Both the position numbers and the translations under genes were made by a program. 64,000 bases of DNA from an uncultured Prevotellaceae bacterium (lineage in GTDB: Bacteria; Bacteroidota; Bacteroidia; Bacteroidales; Bacteroidaceae), in assembly GCA_900316985.1 (NCBI GenBank), contig ONFE01000014.1:1-64000 (forward strand), given 5' to 3'. Below, piece by piece: positions 26,980-36,180 of the stretch; position 1 is the first letter of the stretch; the number at the start of each line of letters is the position of its first letter. The notes under the pieces were generated by a model that was not told the DNA's origin, did no database searches, and saw nothing but the letters and a program-made list of their open reading frames with translations.

Positions 26980-28215
26980 ATGAACTTTATATTCATATCA
27001 CCCCATTTCCCCCATACCTATTGGGAGTTTTGCGAACGCCTGCAACGCAACGGCGTGCGTGTACTGGGTATTGCTGATGCTCCGTATGATCAGTTGTCTG
27101 CTGAACTGAAAAGTTCGCTGACGGAGTATTACCGGGTGGACAATCTGGAGAACTACGATCAAGTGTATCGTGCCGTAGCATTCTTCGCTTTCAAGTATGG
27201 AAAGATAGACTGGATAGAGTCGAATAATGAGTATTGGCTGGGACAGGATGCACGGCTGAGAACTGACTTCCATGTGACTACTGGTTTGCAGGCTGACGAA
27301 GTGCAGGCCGTAAAAGAAAAGTCGGCCATGAAGAAGTTCTTTGCCAAAGGGGGTATTCCCACGGCTCGTCAGATTCAATGCGTACAGGGATACTATGCCG
27401 TGGAGGCTTTTGCACAGGATGTAGGTTTTCCGGTCATCGCCAAACCGAATGTGGGCGTTGGTGCCGGTGGAACATACAAGATTGCTGATTTCGGGGAACT
27501 GAGCCATTTCTTTGAAACGGTACAAAACGTGGCGCAATATGTGGTAGAGGAGTTCATCACCGGTGACATCTGTTCGTATGATGCTGTCATAGACAGTCAT
27601 TCCAAACCGTTGTTTGAGTCGATGACGGTGTGGCCGCCTTCGATTATGGATATTGTGAACCGGCAGTTGGACTTGTCTTACTATGTGGCTCCCGTGATGC
27701 CTGAAAAACTATCTGCATTGGGACGGCAGACGGTGGAAGCCTTTGGCGTGAAAAGCCGTTTTGTGCATCTGGAGTTTTTCCGCCTTGACTGTGACCGTAA
27801 GGGACTGGGGCAGAAAGGTGATTTCGTGGCCTTGGAGGTGAATATGCGTCCCGCTGGAGGCTATACGCCGGATATGATCAATTTCGCTCATAGTACGGAT
27901 GTGTATCGTATTTGGGCAGATATGATAGCCTACGACAAGTCACAGATGGCATCCAGTTATCAGCATGATACGGGCAATGCCCTGTCGTTGCCGTGGAAGG
28001 ATGAATACTATTGTGCCTTTGCTTCTCGCCGCGACATCTACAGTTACCGTCACAGCGATACTGAGGTGGCGGAACGATATGCTGGGCAGATGGTCATGCA
28101 AGAGCGGATGCCGGAGATTCTCTCGGGAGCCATGGGGCAACAGATGTTCACCGTCCGCCTGAAAACATATGAGGAAGTGGAGTCTTTCGTGGCTTATGTC
28201 CATGAGAAGGCTTGA
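26980..28215 (+). CDS. ATP-grasp ligase (carboxylate-amine ligase type)
   Basis: A 411-residue ATP-grasp protein that should join an acyl group, via acyl-phosphate, to an amine or thiol. It starts MNFIFISPHFPHTYWEFC; the ATP-grasp core includes KSAMKKFFAKGGIPTARQI, GFPVIAKPNVGVGAGGTYKI, YVVEEFITGDICSYDAVID and the metal-binding FVALEVNMRPAGGY. ATG 26980 lies about 20 nt after the expected transcription start; ten upstream codons would overlap the promoter. It is first of three genes (ligase, hydrolase, symporter), an arrangement suggesting synthesis, cleavage and transport of one small conjugate such as a dipeptide-like molecule. Confidence 0.82.
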   Translation: MNFIFISPHFPHTYWEFCERLQRNGVRVLGIADAPYDQLSAELKSSLTEYYRVDNLENYDQVYRAVAFFAFKYGKIDWIESNNEYWLGQDARLRTDFHVTTGLQADEVQAVKEKSAMKKFFAKGGIPTARQIQCVQGYYAVEAFAQDVGFPVIAKPNVGVGAGGTYKIADFGELSHFFETVQNVAQYVVEEFITGDICSYDAVIDSHSKPLFESMTVWPPSIMDIVNRQLDLSYYVAPVMPEKLSALGRQTVEAFGVKSRFVHLEFFRLDCDRKGLGQKGDFVALEVNMRPAGGYTPDMINFAHSTDVYRIWADMIAYDKSQMASSYQHDTGNALSLPWKDEYYCAFASRRDIYSYRHSDTEVAERYAGQMVMQERMPEILSGAMGQQMFTVRLKTYEEVESFVAYVHEKA

Positions 28216-28264
28216 TTTCACAATAATGCGAAAACCGAAACGTTATGTCAATAATAAAACGACA

Positions 28265-29023
28265 ATGGAAATACAATATAAAAAACACTACAGCACGAAT
28301 CTGAACCGCGAAATGGAATATAAGACCTACGGTGAAAAAGGACACCCCGTATTGGTCTTCCCCTCGCAGGACGGGCGCTTTTATGATTATCAGGATTTTG
28401 ACATGGTGGGGACACTCTCGCAGTTTATCGACCGCGGGCAGATTCGCCTTATCTGCGTGGACAGCATTGACCGTGAGACATGGTCTGACGTGAATGGCGA
28501 CCACCATCAGCGAATATCATTACATGAGCGTTGGTTTCATTATGTTGTGGATGAACTGATACCCGAGGTTCGTCATTTCTCAAATGAGACTTTTATCGTG
28601 ACAGGCTGTTCAATGGGCGGTTTTCACGCCGGAAATTTCTTTTTCCGTCGACCAGACTTGTTTGACTCATTGTTGGCGTTGAGTGGTCTTTATTATGCCG
28701 GTTATTTCTTTCCGAACTATCAGGATTCATTGGTCTACGACAACTCGCCCTATGATTTCCTGCAGCATATGCCCGCTGACCATCCTTACTGGGACATCTA
28801 TCGCCAGCGGCGCATCATCCTCTGTGTGGGACAAGGAGCGTGGGAGGATGAGTTGCTGGAAAGTACACGGAAGATGGATGGCCTGCTCAGGGAGCACCAT
28901 GTGCCGGCCTGGGTTGACTATTGGGGATTCGACTCTGCCCATGACTGGGCCTGGTGGCGCAAGCAGGTTTATTACTTTATCGACAAACTCGAGAATACCG
29001 ATAATGTGGAGTATATAATATGA
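28265..29023 (+). CDS. Alpha/beta-hydrolase of the esterase family
   Basis: A 252-residue putative esterase (esterase D-like fold). The nucleophile elbow is GCSMGGFHAG (Ser116), and the candidate histidine is in FDSAHDW (His226). No signal peptide is seen, so it should be cytosolic. An alternative start at 28226 would add 13 residues. It follows the ATP-grasp gene by about 50 nt and overlaps the symporter gene by 4 bp (ATGA). It may hydrolyse the product of the ligase or an imported ester. Confidence 0.8.
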   Translation: MEIQYKKHYSTNLNREMEYKTYGEKGHPVLVFPSQDGRFYDYQDFDMVGTLSQFIDRGQIRLICVDSIDRETWSDVNGDHHQRISLHERWFHYVVDELIPEVRHFSNETFIVTGCSMGGFHAGNFFFRRPDLFDSLLALSGLYYAGYFFPNYQDSLVYDNSPYDFLQHMPADHPYWDIYRQRRIILCVGQGAWEDELLESTRKMDGLLREHHVPAWVDYWGFDSAHDWAWWRKQVYYFIDKLENTDNVEYII

Positions 29024-30213
29024 AGAATCTTCTGTTATGGATAGTTGCCCTCGTTGTAGGTGCCGTTTTGGGGTTGCTGGGTCTGGGTTGGCTCAACAGT
29101 CTGATGGATTTCGTGGCCACGGTTTATACGCGGTTGTTCCAATTGCTGGCCGTACCTACTATCGCGTTGGCCGTCATCACCACGCTCACTTCGTTCGGAC
29201 GTCAGAAGGATACAGGGCGCATTTTCGGGAAAACACTTTTTTATACCCTCTTCACTACTGTTGTGGCTGCAGCTGTAGGACTGCTGCTCTATGTCGTAGT
29301 GGCTCCGGAAAACCTGTCTTTGCCTGCTGCTGAGGGGAATGTGGATTCTCTGGGATTGAAGCCGGAGGCTTCTTTCTATGACCATATTCTTGCCGTTATT
29401 CCTAATAATGTGGTAAGGCCCTTCCTGGAAGGTAATGTGCTCAGTATTCTCTTGGTTTCCATTGCCGTGGGACTGGGGCTGGCGCGACTGCCGGAAACAG
29501 AGGGTAAACAGACGGTTGTGAAGTTCCTGCAGGGACTTCAGGAGTTGCTGTTCCTGCTTATCCGCGGCCTTATCTGGACACTGCCTTTGGGTATCGTGGC
29601 TTTTTCCGCCCAACTTTCATCCCAGCTCACGGCAGGTGTGGCTTTGGCTTCATTGGGTAAATATGTGGCCGTCATCCTTGGCGGTAATGCGATACAGTTT
29701 TTCGTTGTGCTCCCCCTGTTCCTGTTGGCTCGTGGCATCAATCCCCTGCATACGTTTCGTGCGATGATGCCAGCCGTGCTGATGGCTCTTTTCACGAAGA
29801 GCAGTGCCGCAACGTTGCCCGTGACGATGCAGAGTGCGGAGGAACGCCTTGGTGCGCAGTCGCGTATCGCCCGTTTTGTATTGCCCATATGTACTACCAT
29901 CAATATGAATGGTTGCGCTGCTTTTATTCTGGTGACATCTCTTTTCGTGATGCAGAATGGCGGTATACCTCTCACATGGACTACCATGCTCCTGTGGTTG
30001 CTTGTCTCCGTCATCTCCGCCGTGGGCAATGCCGGTGTGCCTATGGGCTGCTATTTCCTTACGTTCTCCCTGATGTCGGGCATTGGCGCTCCTGTGAGTG
30101 TCCTGGGCATCATTCTTCCCATCTATACCATTATAGATATGATAGAGACGGCAGAAAACGTATGGTCTGACTCCTGTGTCTGCGCAATGGTGAATAAAAC
30201 CCAGCTTTCTTAA
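29020..30213 (+). CDS. Dicarboxylate/amino-acid:cation symporter (DAACS family)
   Basis: A 397-residue GltP-like secondary transporter: eight hydrophobic segments, FTKSSAATLPVTMQ (the re-entrant serine-rich HP1 region), CTTINMNGCAAFI (the NMDGT-type motif in TM7) and GNAGVPMGCY in HP2. It should import an acidic amino acid or dicarboxylate with Na+ or H+. It is translationally coupled to the esterase and is followed by a terminator. Confidence 0.9.
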   Translation: MKNLLLWIVALVVGAVLGLLGLGWLNSLMDFVATVYTRLFQLLAVPTIALAVITTLTSFGRQKDTGRIFGKTLFYTLFTTVVAAAVGLLLYVVVAPENLSLPAAEGNVDSLGLKPEASFYDHILAVIPNNVVRPFLEGNVLSILLVSIAVGLGLARLPETEGKQTVVKFLQGLQELLFLLIRGLIWTLPLGIVAFSAQLSSQLTAGVALASLGKYVAVILGGNAIQFFVVLPLFLLARGINPLHTFRAMMPAVLMALFTKSSAATLPVTMQSAEERLGAQSRIARFVLPICTTINMNGCAAFILVTSLFVMQNGGIPLTWTTMLLWLLVSVISAVGNAGVPMGCYFLTFSLMSGIGAPVSVLGIILPIYTIIDMIETAENVWSDSCVCAMVNKTQLS

Positions 30214-30345
30214 GACTCGCTTCGCTCATATAAGTGTCTCCTAAGCCGCCGGGCGAATGCCGCCCCTTACCAAGGGACTCAAAATGTATTTATATTCAAT
30301 CCGATATACGGAAACGGATTTCAAATTGTTTTCCATATAAAAGAA

Positions 30346-30390
30346 AACCCTTTCAAAATGTAAGCAAATTACACAGAAAGGGTTCTTTTA
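30346..30390 (+). terminator. Terminator after the ligase-esterase-symporter operon
   Basis: AACCCTTTC (30346-30354) pairs with GAAAGGGTT (30376-30384), followed by CTTTTA. The loop is long (21 nt). The rest of 30214-30452 holds no supported gene. Confidence 0.7.
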
Positions 30391-30452
30391 TGTCATATTT
30401 TGTTCATTATATGCACTTTTTGTAGTCAAAAGTGAAGATTTATGCGAAAATA

Positions 30453-30484
30453 TTTGGGCTTTTCAAGAATAATAGCGAACTTTG
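30453..30484 (+). promoter_or_regulatory. Promoter of korA
   Basis: TTTG (30453-30456), 20 bp, then GAACTTTG (30477-30484), which deviates from TAnnTTTG in its first base. Confidence 0.55.
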
Positions 30485-30523
30485 CAGCCGTTTAGTCAGA
30501 ATTACATATTAGAACAAGATATT

Positions 30524-32371
30524 ATGGCAGAAAAATTGGACATGAAGGAACTGGACCAAGTGGTGGTCCGCTTCTCGGGTGATTCCGGTGACGGTATGCA
30601 GTTGGCCGGAAACATCTTTTCTACGGTCTCTGCTACCGTAGGTAACGGTATCTCAACATTCCCAGACTATCCCGCTGACATCCGCGCCCCGCAGGGTTCG
30701 CTGACGGGTGTCTCCGGTTTCCAGGTGCACATCGGTGCCGGAAAGGTTTACACGCCGGGCGACAAGGCCGACGTCTTGGTGGCCATGAACGCTGCTGCGC
30801 TGAAGACGCAGCTGAAGTATGCCAAGCCACAGGCTACCATCATCATCGACACCGATTCTTTCGGTCCCAACGACCTGAAGAAGGCTGCCTTCCAGACGGA
30901 AGACTATCTCGGTGAGATGGGCGTAGATCCCGACCGCGTTATCCAGTGCCCCATCACACAGATGGTGAAAGACGCCCTGGCAGACTCGGGAATGGATAAC
31001 AAGGCCGTCCTGAAATGCCGCAATATGTTTGCACTGGGACTGGTATGCTGGCTCTTCGACCGCGACCTGAACCTGGTGTTCAACTTCCTCAAGGATAAAT
31101 TTGCCAAGAAGCCCGCCATCGCTGAGGCTAACATCAAGGTGATTCAGGCTGGCTACGACTACGGTCACAACACCCACTCTTCGGCTATGAACGTGTATCG
31201 CATTGAATCGAAGGAGAAGGAGCCTGGCCGTTATATGGATATCACCGGTAATAAGGCTACGGCCTATGGTTTCATTGCCGCTGCCGAGAAGGCAGGATTG
31301 AAACTCTACCTGGGTTCTTACCCCATCACTCCTGCTACCGATGTGCTCCACGAACTGTCGAAGCACAAGTCGCTGGGCGTGACCACGGTACAGTGTGAGG
31401 ATGAAATCTCGGGCTGTGCTTCTGCTCTTGGTGCTTCTTTCGCCGGTGCTTTAGGCGTAACATCCACCTCCGGCCCTGGCATCTGTCTGAAGAGTGAGGC
31501 CATGAACTTGGCGGTAATTATGGAGTTGCCGTTGGTGGTGCTCGATGTACAGCGTGGCGGTCCTGCCACAGGTCTTCCTACAAAGTCGGAACAGACCGAC
31601 CTCCTGCAGGCACTCTTCGGCCGTAACGGTGAGAGTCCCATGCCAGTGATGGCTGCCATCAGTCCTACGGACTGCTTCGATGCAGCCTATATGGCCTGTA
31701 AGATAGCTTTGGAGCACATGACTCCCGTCATTCTGCTCACCGATGCCTACTGTGCAAACGGTTCGGGCGCTTTCAAACTCCCCGACCTTGCCAAGATGCC
31801 AGCCATCAATCCTCCGTATGTTCCCGAGGAACTGAAGGGCAAGTGGACACCTTATATGCGTGCTGAGAACGGCACCCGCTATTGGGCAGTTCCTGGTCGC
31901 GAGGGCTTCGAGCATATCCTCGGCGGACTGGAGAAGGATTCCGACACCGGTGCCATCTCTACCAATCCTGAGAACCACGACCTGATGACTCGTCTGCGTC
32001 AGCAGAAGATTGCCAACATTGAGGTTCCCGACCTCGAGGTTGACGGTGATGTGGAGGATGCCGACCTGCTCATTGTTGGCTTCGGTTCCACCTATGGTCA
32101 TCTGCGTTCTGCTATGGATGAACTCCGTGCCAAAGGCTACAAGGTAGCTCAGACTCACTTCAAGTACATCAACCCGCTGCCCAAGAACACTGCCGAGGTG
32201 CTCTCTAAATATAAAAAGGTAGTGGTGGCCGAGCAGAACATGGGTCAGCTGGCTGCCTATCTGCGCATGAAGGTCGACAACTTCGTTCCTGCCCAGTTCA
32301 ATCAGGTAAAGGGACAGCCTTTCGTAGTAGAAGAGTTAGTCAACGCATTCGAAGAAATAATTAATAAATGA
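30524..32371 (+). CDS. korA: 2-oxoglutarate:ferredoxin oxidoreductase, fused gamma-alpha subunit
   Basis: A 615-residue fusion. The N-terminal gamma domain (about 1-190; VVVRFSGDSGDGMQLAGNIF, FPDYPADIRAPQGSLTGVSGFQ) is followed by the pyruvate/oxoglutarate synthase alpha domain (KLYLGSYPITPATDVLHELS, QCEDEISGCASALGASFAGALGVTSTSGPG) and a C-terminal domain II (DADLLIVGFGSTYG). With KorB it makes succinyl-CoA reversibly with ferredoxin, part of the incomplete or reductive TCA branch typical of Bacteroidales. ATG 30524 is chosen; 14 upstream codons overlap the promoter and leader. Confidence 0.93.
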   Translation: MAEKLDMKELDQVVVRFSGDSGDGMQLAGNIFSTVSATVGNGISTFPDYPADIRAPQGSLTGVSGFQVHIGAGKVYTPGDKADVLVAMNAAALKTQLKYAKPQATIIIDTDSFGPNDLKKAAFQTEDYLGEMGVDPDRVIQCPITQMVKDALADSGMDNKAVLKCRNMFALGLVCWLFDRDLNLVFNFLKDKFAKKPAIAEANIKVIQAGYDYGHNTHSSAMNVYRIESKEKEPGRYMDITGNKATAYGFIAAAEKAGLKLYLGSYPITPATDVLHELSKHKSLGVTTVQCEDEISGCASALGASFAGALGVTSTSGPGICLKSEAMNLAVIMELPLVVLDVQRGGPATGLPTKSEQTDLLQALFGRNGESPMPVMAAISPTDCFDAAYMACKIALEHMTPVILLTDAYCANGSGAFKLPDLAKMPAINPPYVPEELKGKWTPYMRAENGTRYWAVPGREGFEHILGGLEKDSDTGAISTNPENHDLMTRLRQQKIANIEVPDLEVDGDVEDADLLIVGFGSTYGHLRSAMDELRAKGYKVAQTHFKYINPLPKNTAEVLSKYKKVVVAEQNMGQLAAYLRMKVDNFVPAQFNQVKGQPFVVEELVNAFEEIINK

Positions 32372-32450
32372 ACACAAAGACACAAAGGCACAAAGGAAAA
32401 GTATTGAATAGAATAAAATAAAAACTTTGTGTCTTCGTGTCTTTGTGTTC
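32370..32450 (+). repeat. 26-nt inverted repeat between korA and korB
   Basis: Left arm 32370-32395 (repeats of ACACAAAGAC type, overlapping the korA stop codon) and right arm 32425-32450 pair at 24 of 26 positions around a 29-nt A/T-rich loop. The same ACACAAAG family is seen at about 36247-36260. The mRNA would carry a very stable hairpin just before korB. Confidence 0.85.
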
Positions 32451-32466
32451 CATAAGATAAACAATT

Positions 32467-33434
32467 ATGGCATATACAGCACAAGATTATAAGAAAGGAC
32501 AGCCTCGCTGGTGTCCGGGTTGCGGTGACCATTTCTTCCTGGCATCGCTCCATAAGGCTATGGCCGAGATTGGCGTAGCCCCCAAAGATGTTGCAGTGAT
32601 TTCGGGTATCGGCTGATGAACACCATTCACGGACGTGCTGCCGCGATTGCTACCGGCGCAAAGGTGGCTAATCCCAACCTCACCGTTTGGCAGGTGTCAG
32701 GTGACGGTGACGGTCTGGCTATCGGTGGTAACCATTTCATCCATGCCAACCGCCGTAACATCAACCTCAATATGATTCTGCTCAACAACCGCATCTATGG
32801 TCTGACGAAGGGACAGTACAGCCCCACTTCTCCTCGTGGATTCGTGAGCAAGTCGTCACCTTACGGTACGGTGGAAGATCCCTTCCGTCCCGCCGAACTC
32901 TGTTTCGGTGCCCGTGGTCATTTCTTTGCCCGTGCCGTGGCCACCGATGCCAAGGGAACGGTTGAGATTCTGAAAGGAGCCTACAACCACAAGGGCGCTG
33001 CTGTATGCGAGATTCTGCAGAACTGCGTCATCTTCAACGACCACTGTCACGATGCTGTCTATAAGCCCGATGCCCGTAAGGAGAACGCCATCTATGTGGA
33101 ACATGGCAAGCCTCTCATCTTCGGTCCTAACAACGAGTTCGGTCTCGTTCAGGAAGGTTTCGGTCTGAAGGTGGTGAAGATAGGTGAGAACGGCATCACC
33201 GAGAAGGATATCCTGGTTCATGATGCCCATTGCGAGGACAACACCCTGCAGCTGAAACTTGCCTTGATGGGAAACAACGACGGTTTCCCCATCGCCCTTG
33301 GTATCATCCGCGATGTGGATGCTCCCACCTACGACGACAGCGTAACCGCTCAGATAGAAGAGGTGAAGGCTCAGAAGAAGTATCATAACTTCGCCGAGCT
33401 TCTGGAAACCAATGATATTTGGGAGGTAAAATAG
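32467..33434 (+). pseudogene. korB: 2-oxoglutarate:ferredoxin oxidoreductase beta subunit, interrupted
   Basis: The N-terminal part (32467-32616, 49 codons) has the cluster motif WCPGCGDH and reads to SGIG, then TGA. A second frame begins at the overlapping ATG (TGATG, 32614-32618) and gives the rest: IHGRAAAIATGAKVANPNLTVW, the TPP site GDGDGLAIGG, through the normal C-terminus. Intact KorB proteins read GIGCSSR-(L/F)PYY...TYGFHTIHGRA here, so about 12-15 residues including the third cluster-binding cysteine are missing and the frame has changed. Cluster binding should be lost, although every other region is well preserved. Recent mutation or assembly error are the main options; the stop/start overlap could permit two coupled fragments. 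Confidence 0.85.
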
Positions 33435-33439
33435 GCGAC

Positions 33440-33553
33440 CCTCTAAATCCCCCTGCATAGGGGGACTTTCAAACTTACAAAATAATAAAAGCCACCAGAT
33501 AAAGGTGGCTTTTATTGTATCCGTAAGTCCTCCCTATGCAGGGAGGATTTAGG
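33440..33553. repeat. Long inverted repeat of the CCCTCCCT/AGGGAGGG family around a terminator
   Basis: Left arm 33440-33466 and right arm 33527-33553 are near-perfect inverted copies (CTAAATCC-CCCTGCATAGGG type). Relatives occur at about 41287-41341, 41566-41602 and 52744-52782, making this a dispersed palindromic family. Confidence 0.8.
33487..33513. terminator. Bidirectional terminator between korB and upp
   Basis: AAAAGCCACC (33487-33496), a 7-nt loop, then GGTGGCTTTT (33504-33513): a perfect 10-bp stem with A-run and T-run, suitable for the two convergent genes. Confidence 0.88.
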
Positions 33554-33563
33554 TGGGTCTTCT

Positions 33564-34223
33564 TTATAACTTCTCCCCATAACACAGATCCCCGGCATCG
33601 CCGAAACCTGGCACGATATATTTATGTTCGTTCATACCCGGGTCGATGGCGGCAGTCCATAGCGTAGTGTTTTCGGGGTTCACGGCATTCTTCACCACTT
33701 CGATGCCTTCGGGCGTGGCTATTACCGAGGCGATATGTACGGCCTTCGGCGTGCCGTGTTTCAGCAAGGCTTCGTAGGCAGCGGCCATGCTTCCGCCAGT
33801 GGCCAGCATGGGATCGGCTATGATGAGCGTCTTGCCTTCAATTGACGGTGCAGCCATATATTCCGTGTGGATGCCCACCTCAGTATGCTCACGGTTGGTG
33901 TACATACGATAAGCACTGACGAATCCGTTTTCGGCATGGTCGAACACATGAAGCATTCCCTCGTGGAAAGGCAGTCCGGCCCTGAGCACGGTGGCCACCA
34001 CCACTTTATCTTTAGGCAGTGCCAGATTGGCCGTTCCCAGTGGAGTCTCCACAAACGAGGGCTCAAAGGTGAATGCCTTAGAAATCTCATAAGCCATGAT
34101 TTCACCGATGCGCCGGATGTTGTTGCGGAAGAGCGTGTGATTCTTCTGATACTCAATGTCCCTGATTTCTGCCATATACTGGCTGAGCACGGAGTTCTGT
34201 TCTGATAGATTAATTGTCTTCAT
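33564..34223 (-). CDS. upp: Uracil phosphoribosyltransferase
   Basis: A 219-residue type I phosphoribosyltransferase that converts uracil and PRPP to UMP. Visible motifs: ATVLRAGLPFHEGMLHVF, the PRPP loop IADPMLATGGSMAAAYEAL, and the uracil-binding C-terminal AAIDPGMNEHKYIVPGFGDAGDLCYG. Length is usual. It lies 33 nt behind the PAP2/beta-barrel gene on the same strand and may be cotranscribed. Confidence 0.95.
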   Translation of the reverse strand: MKTINLSEQNSVLSQYMAEIRDIEYQKNHTLFRNNIRRIGEIMAYEISKAFTFEPSFVETPLGTANLALPKDKVVVATVLRAGLPFHEGMLHVFDHAENGFVSAYRMYTNREHTEVGIHTEYMAAPSIEGKTLIIADPMLATGGSMAAAYEALLKHGTPKAVHIASVIATPEGIEVVKNAVNPENTTLWTAAIDPGMNEHKYIVPGFGDAGDLCYGEKL

Positions 34224-34256
34224 TAATTTCGTATATTACGTTATACCGTCATTACG

Positions 34257-36041
34257 TCAAAATGAAATTGTAAAAGATCCGCCGAGGATAAACGTGTGGC
34301 GGTTTCTCTTGATTTGCTGAGTCTCATTGATTACTAAATCAGGATCTTCGTTACTCCATCCAAGGGCATCCAGCACATATTGGCCAGGGTTATAATCCAT
34401 CGTGTAGGTCTTGCGGGAGAAGTCATAATCGAGGAATACGCGCCAGGCGTAATTCTCTTTATAGGCGTAGGTAAGCGAGATTCCTGTGCCGAACTTCATG
34501 GTGTTGTTGCCGCCTACGGTGAAATAGTCCCAATCGGAGGTGTAAGTGCCGGGCAGGCATATTAATTGTCCTTCAAGAGTCTCTTCGTCGAAATCAACAC
34601 CACGCCTTCCACCTGTGACTTTTGCATTGAGGTCTACCTCCTGCATGATGCTGCGGCCTACGAGCAGTTTTGAGCCGAGGGCAAAGCGGTTGGACAGCGG
34701 CCAGTTGAAATAAGCACCAAGGTCGACGGAGAACTCTGTCAGGTGGTCACTCTTAATGACGAACTCAGCCTCACTCAAGATAGGAGCGCTATAGTCGGGG
34801 TCTCCCTCTGTACCATGACCGAAGATAAATTCGGTCATACTCTCAGTTTCGAAATTCTCTTCGTCTAAAAGATTATTGGCCATGTCGTTCCAGGCAATGT
34901 TCTCAATACCCTCCCAGCCTTTGATAGGTGAACTGTTGACACGCAGGCGTCCACCCACACCAAAATATTTGTTGAAGAAGTAGGCACCCTCGGCACCGAC
35001 GGCTGTTGAAGCGCCGAACTTCAGGTTAAGGGCTTTTCCCTCATCGAGGCTTACTTCCAGTTTTTCCAGGTCGAAGCTTAGATCCTTCGATCCGAAGCCG
35101 ATACCCATCGAGATAGAGAAGAAAGACGGGTTGTAGATGATGCTCTTGTCGCTGCTGATATCACCGCGCAGCAGACCCTTGCCCTTGAAGATCAGGTCGC
35201 TGAAAGCGTAGGCCAGTTCGGTTGACATGATTCCGATGCCGGCTCCCGAGAGCACGTCGCTTACCCAGTGGCGGTTGTTCAGTACGCGCATCACACCCGT
35301 AGCCGTGGCCACACCATAGCCAGCCACCGAATACCAGGGCGAGCGAGTCATACCATATTCTTTGTGCAGGATAGTGGCACCTACGAAGGCCGTGGCCGTG
35401 TGGCCCGAAGGCCATGAGTTGGCTGTGCTTCCGTCGGGACGCATTTCCTTGGCCGTATATTTAATACCGTTGACGAATCCGCCCATAATGGCATACGACA
35501 TCGCCGTCGAGGCCAGATAGCGGCCCCAGTCGGAACGTCCCTCAACGCCGGCAATCTTCAGACCGGTGGTCATCACGGGACCGAAGAACTGCGAATAGTC
35601 GTCGATACCCGTCTTGAAGTCGGTTATCAGCGTGTGCTTGTTGTCCTTCGTGTTCTGCCGGAACGATTTCTTCTCACTCTTGGCGATGATTCCCGCCACG
35701 AAGAGAGGCACGCCGACGAAGGTCAAGTCGTCCAGAAACTTATAAGGTTTCACACCAGGGTTGGTGCGCATCCAAGTCAGTTGGTATTTGGGTTCCGGCG
35801 AGAATAGGGGGCTTGCCGAAGTCGTGAAGTTCGGACTTGTGGTGCCCGAAAGGTGCGGAACATCGGGAGCTTCCTCGCCAAAATCGTAGTTCAAGTCTGT
35901 AAAAACCAGCTCAGGCTTCAGGTCTGCCTTTGTCAGTCTGATCGGAGCTATCTCGAAATCGTTGTTTGCCAAGACGCAGTTTGTTCCGCCGACCATCAGT
36001 ACGGCGGTGAGCAAAAGCAGGAACAGTGTTGATTTTTTCAT
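34257..36041 (-). CDS. PAP2 phosphatase fused to an outer-membrane beta-barrel-like domain
   Basis: 594 residues: signal peptide, then a PAP2 domain (about 100-290) with KYTAKEMRPDGS, SWPSGHTATAF and VLNNRHWVSDVLSGAGIG, all three phosphatase motifs. A C-terminal half of alternating amphipathic strands (FFSISMGIGFG, GVGGRLRVNSS, FSVDLGAYFNWPL, KFGTGISLTYAYKE) ends in HTFILGGSFTISF with a terminal Phe, as in outer-membrane barrels. The likely picture is a phosphatase tethered at the outer membrane, perhaps acting on lipid A or undecaprenyl/phospholipid phosphates. Substrate inferred only. Confidence 0.82.
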   Translation of the reverse strand: MKKSTLFLLLLTAVLMVGGTNCVLANNDFEIAPIRLTKADLKPELVFTDLNYDFGEEAPDVPHLSGTTSPNFTTSASPLFSPEPKYQLTWMRTNPGVKPYKFLDDLTFVGVPLFVAGIIAKSEKKSFRQNTKDNKHTLITDFKTGIDDYSQFFGPVMTTGLKIAGVEGRSDWGRYLASTAMSYAIMGGFVNGIKYTAKEMRPDGSTANSWPSGHTATAFVGATILHKEYGMTRSPWYSVAGYGVATATGVMRVLNNRHWVSDVLSGAGIGIMSTELAYAFSDLIFKGKGLLRGDISSDKSIIYNPSFFSISMGIGFGSKDLSFDLEKLEVSLDEGKALNLKFGASTAVGAEGAYFFNKYFGVGGRLRVNSSPIKGWEGIENIAWNDMANNLLDEENFETESMTEFIFGHGTEGDPDYSAPILSEAEFVIKSDHLTEFSVDLGAYFNWPLSNRFALGSKLLVGRSIMQEVDLNAKVTGGRRGVDFDEETLEGQLICLPGTYTSDWDYFTVGGNNTMKFGTGISLTYAYKENYAWRVFLDYDFSRKTYTMDYNPGQYVLDALGWSNEDPDLVINETQQIKRNRHTFILGGSFTISF

Positions 36042-36095
36042 ATTTTGTCAGTCTTGATTATTTTGTAAATATATTATAGGTAGCATATTTTGCTG

Positions 36096-36126
36096 CAAAG
36101 TTAGTACAAATGAGCGGAAAAACAAA
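36096..36126 (-). promoter_or_regulatory. Promoter of the PAP2/beta-barrel gene
   Basis: On the minus strand TTTG (36123-36126), 19 bp, then TAACTTTG (36096-36103), giving a 5' leader of about 48 nt. Confidence 0.68.
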
Positions 36127-36180
36127 ATTTATTTTGATTTTTCCCGAATGCAGTCTAACTTCATGGCTCGAAGAGACATA

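Noticed and set aside
30234..30425. Short ORF of 63 codons after the symporter gene
   Set aside because: It crosses the terminator stem, has no start context or composition typical of a gene, and gives no recognisable protein.
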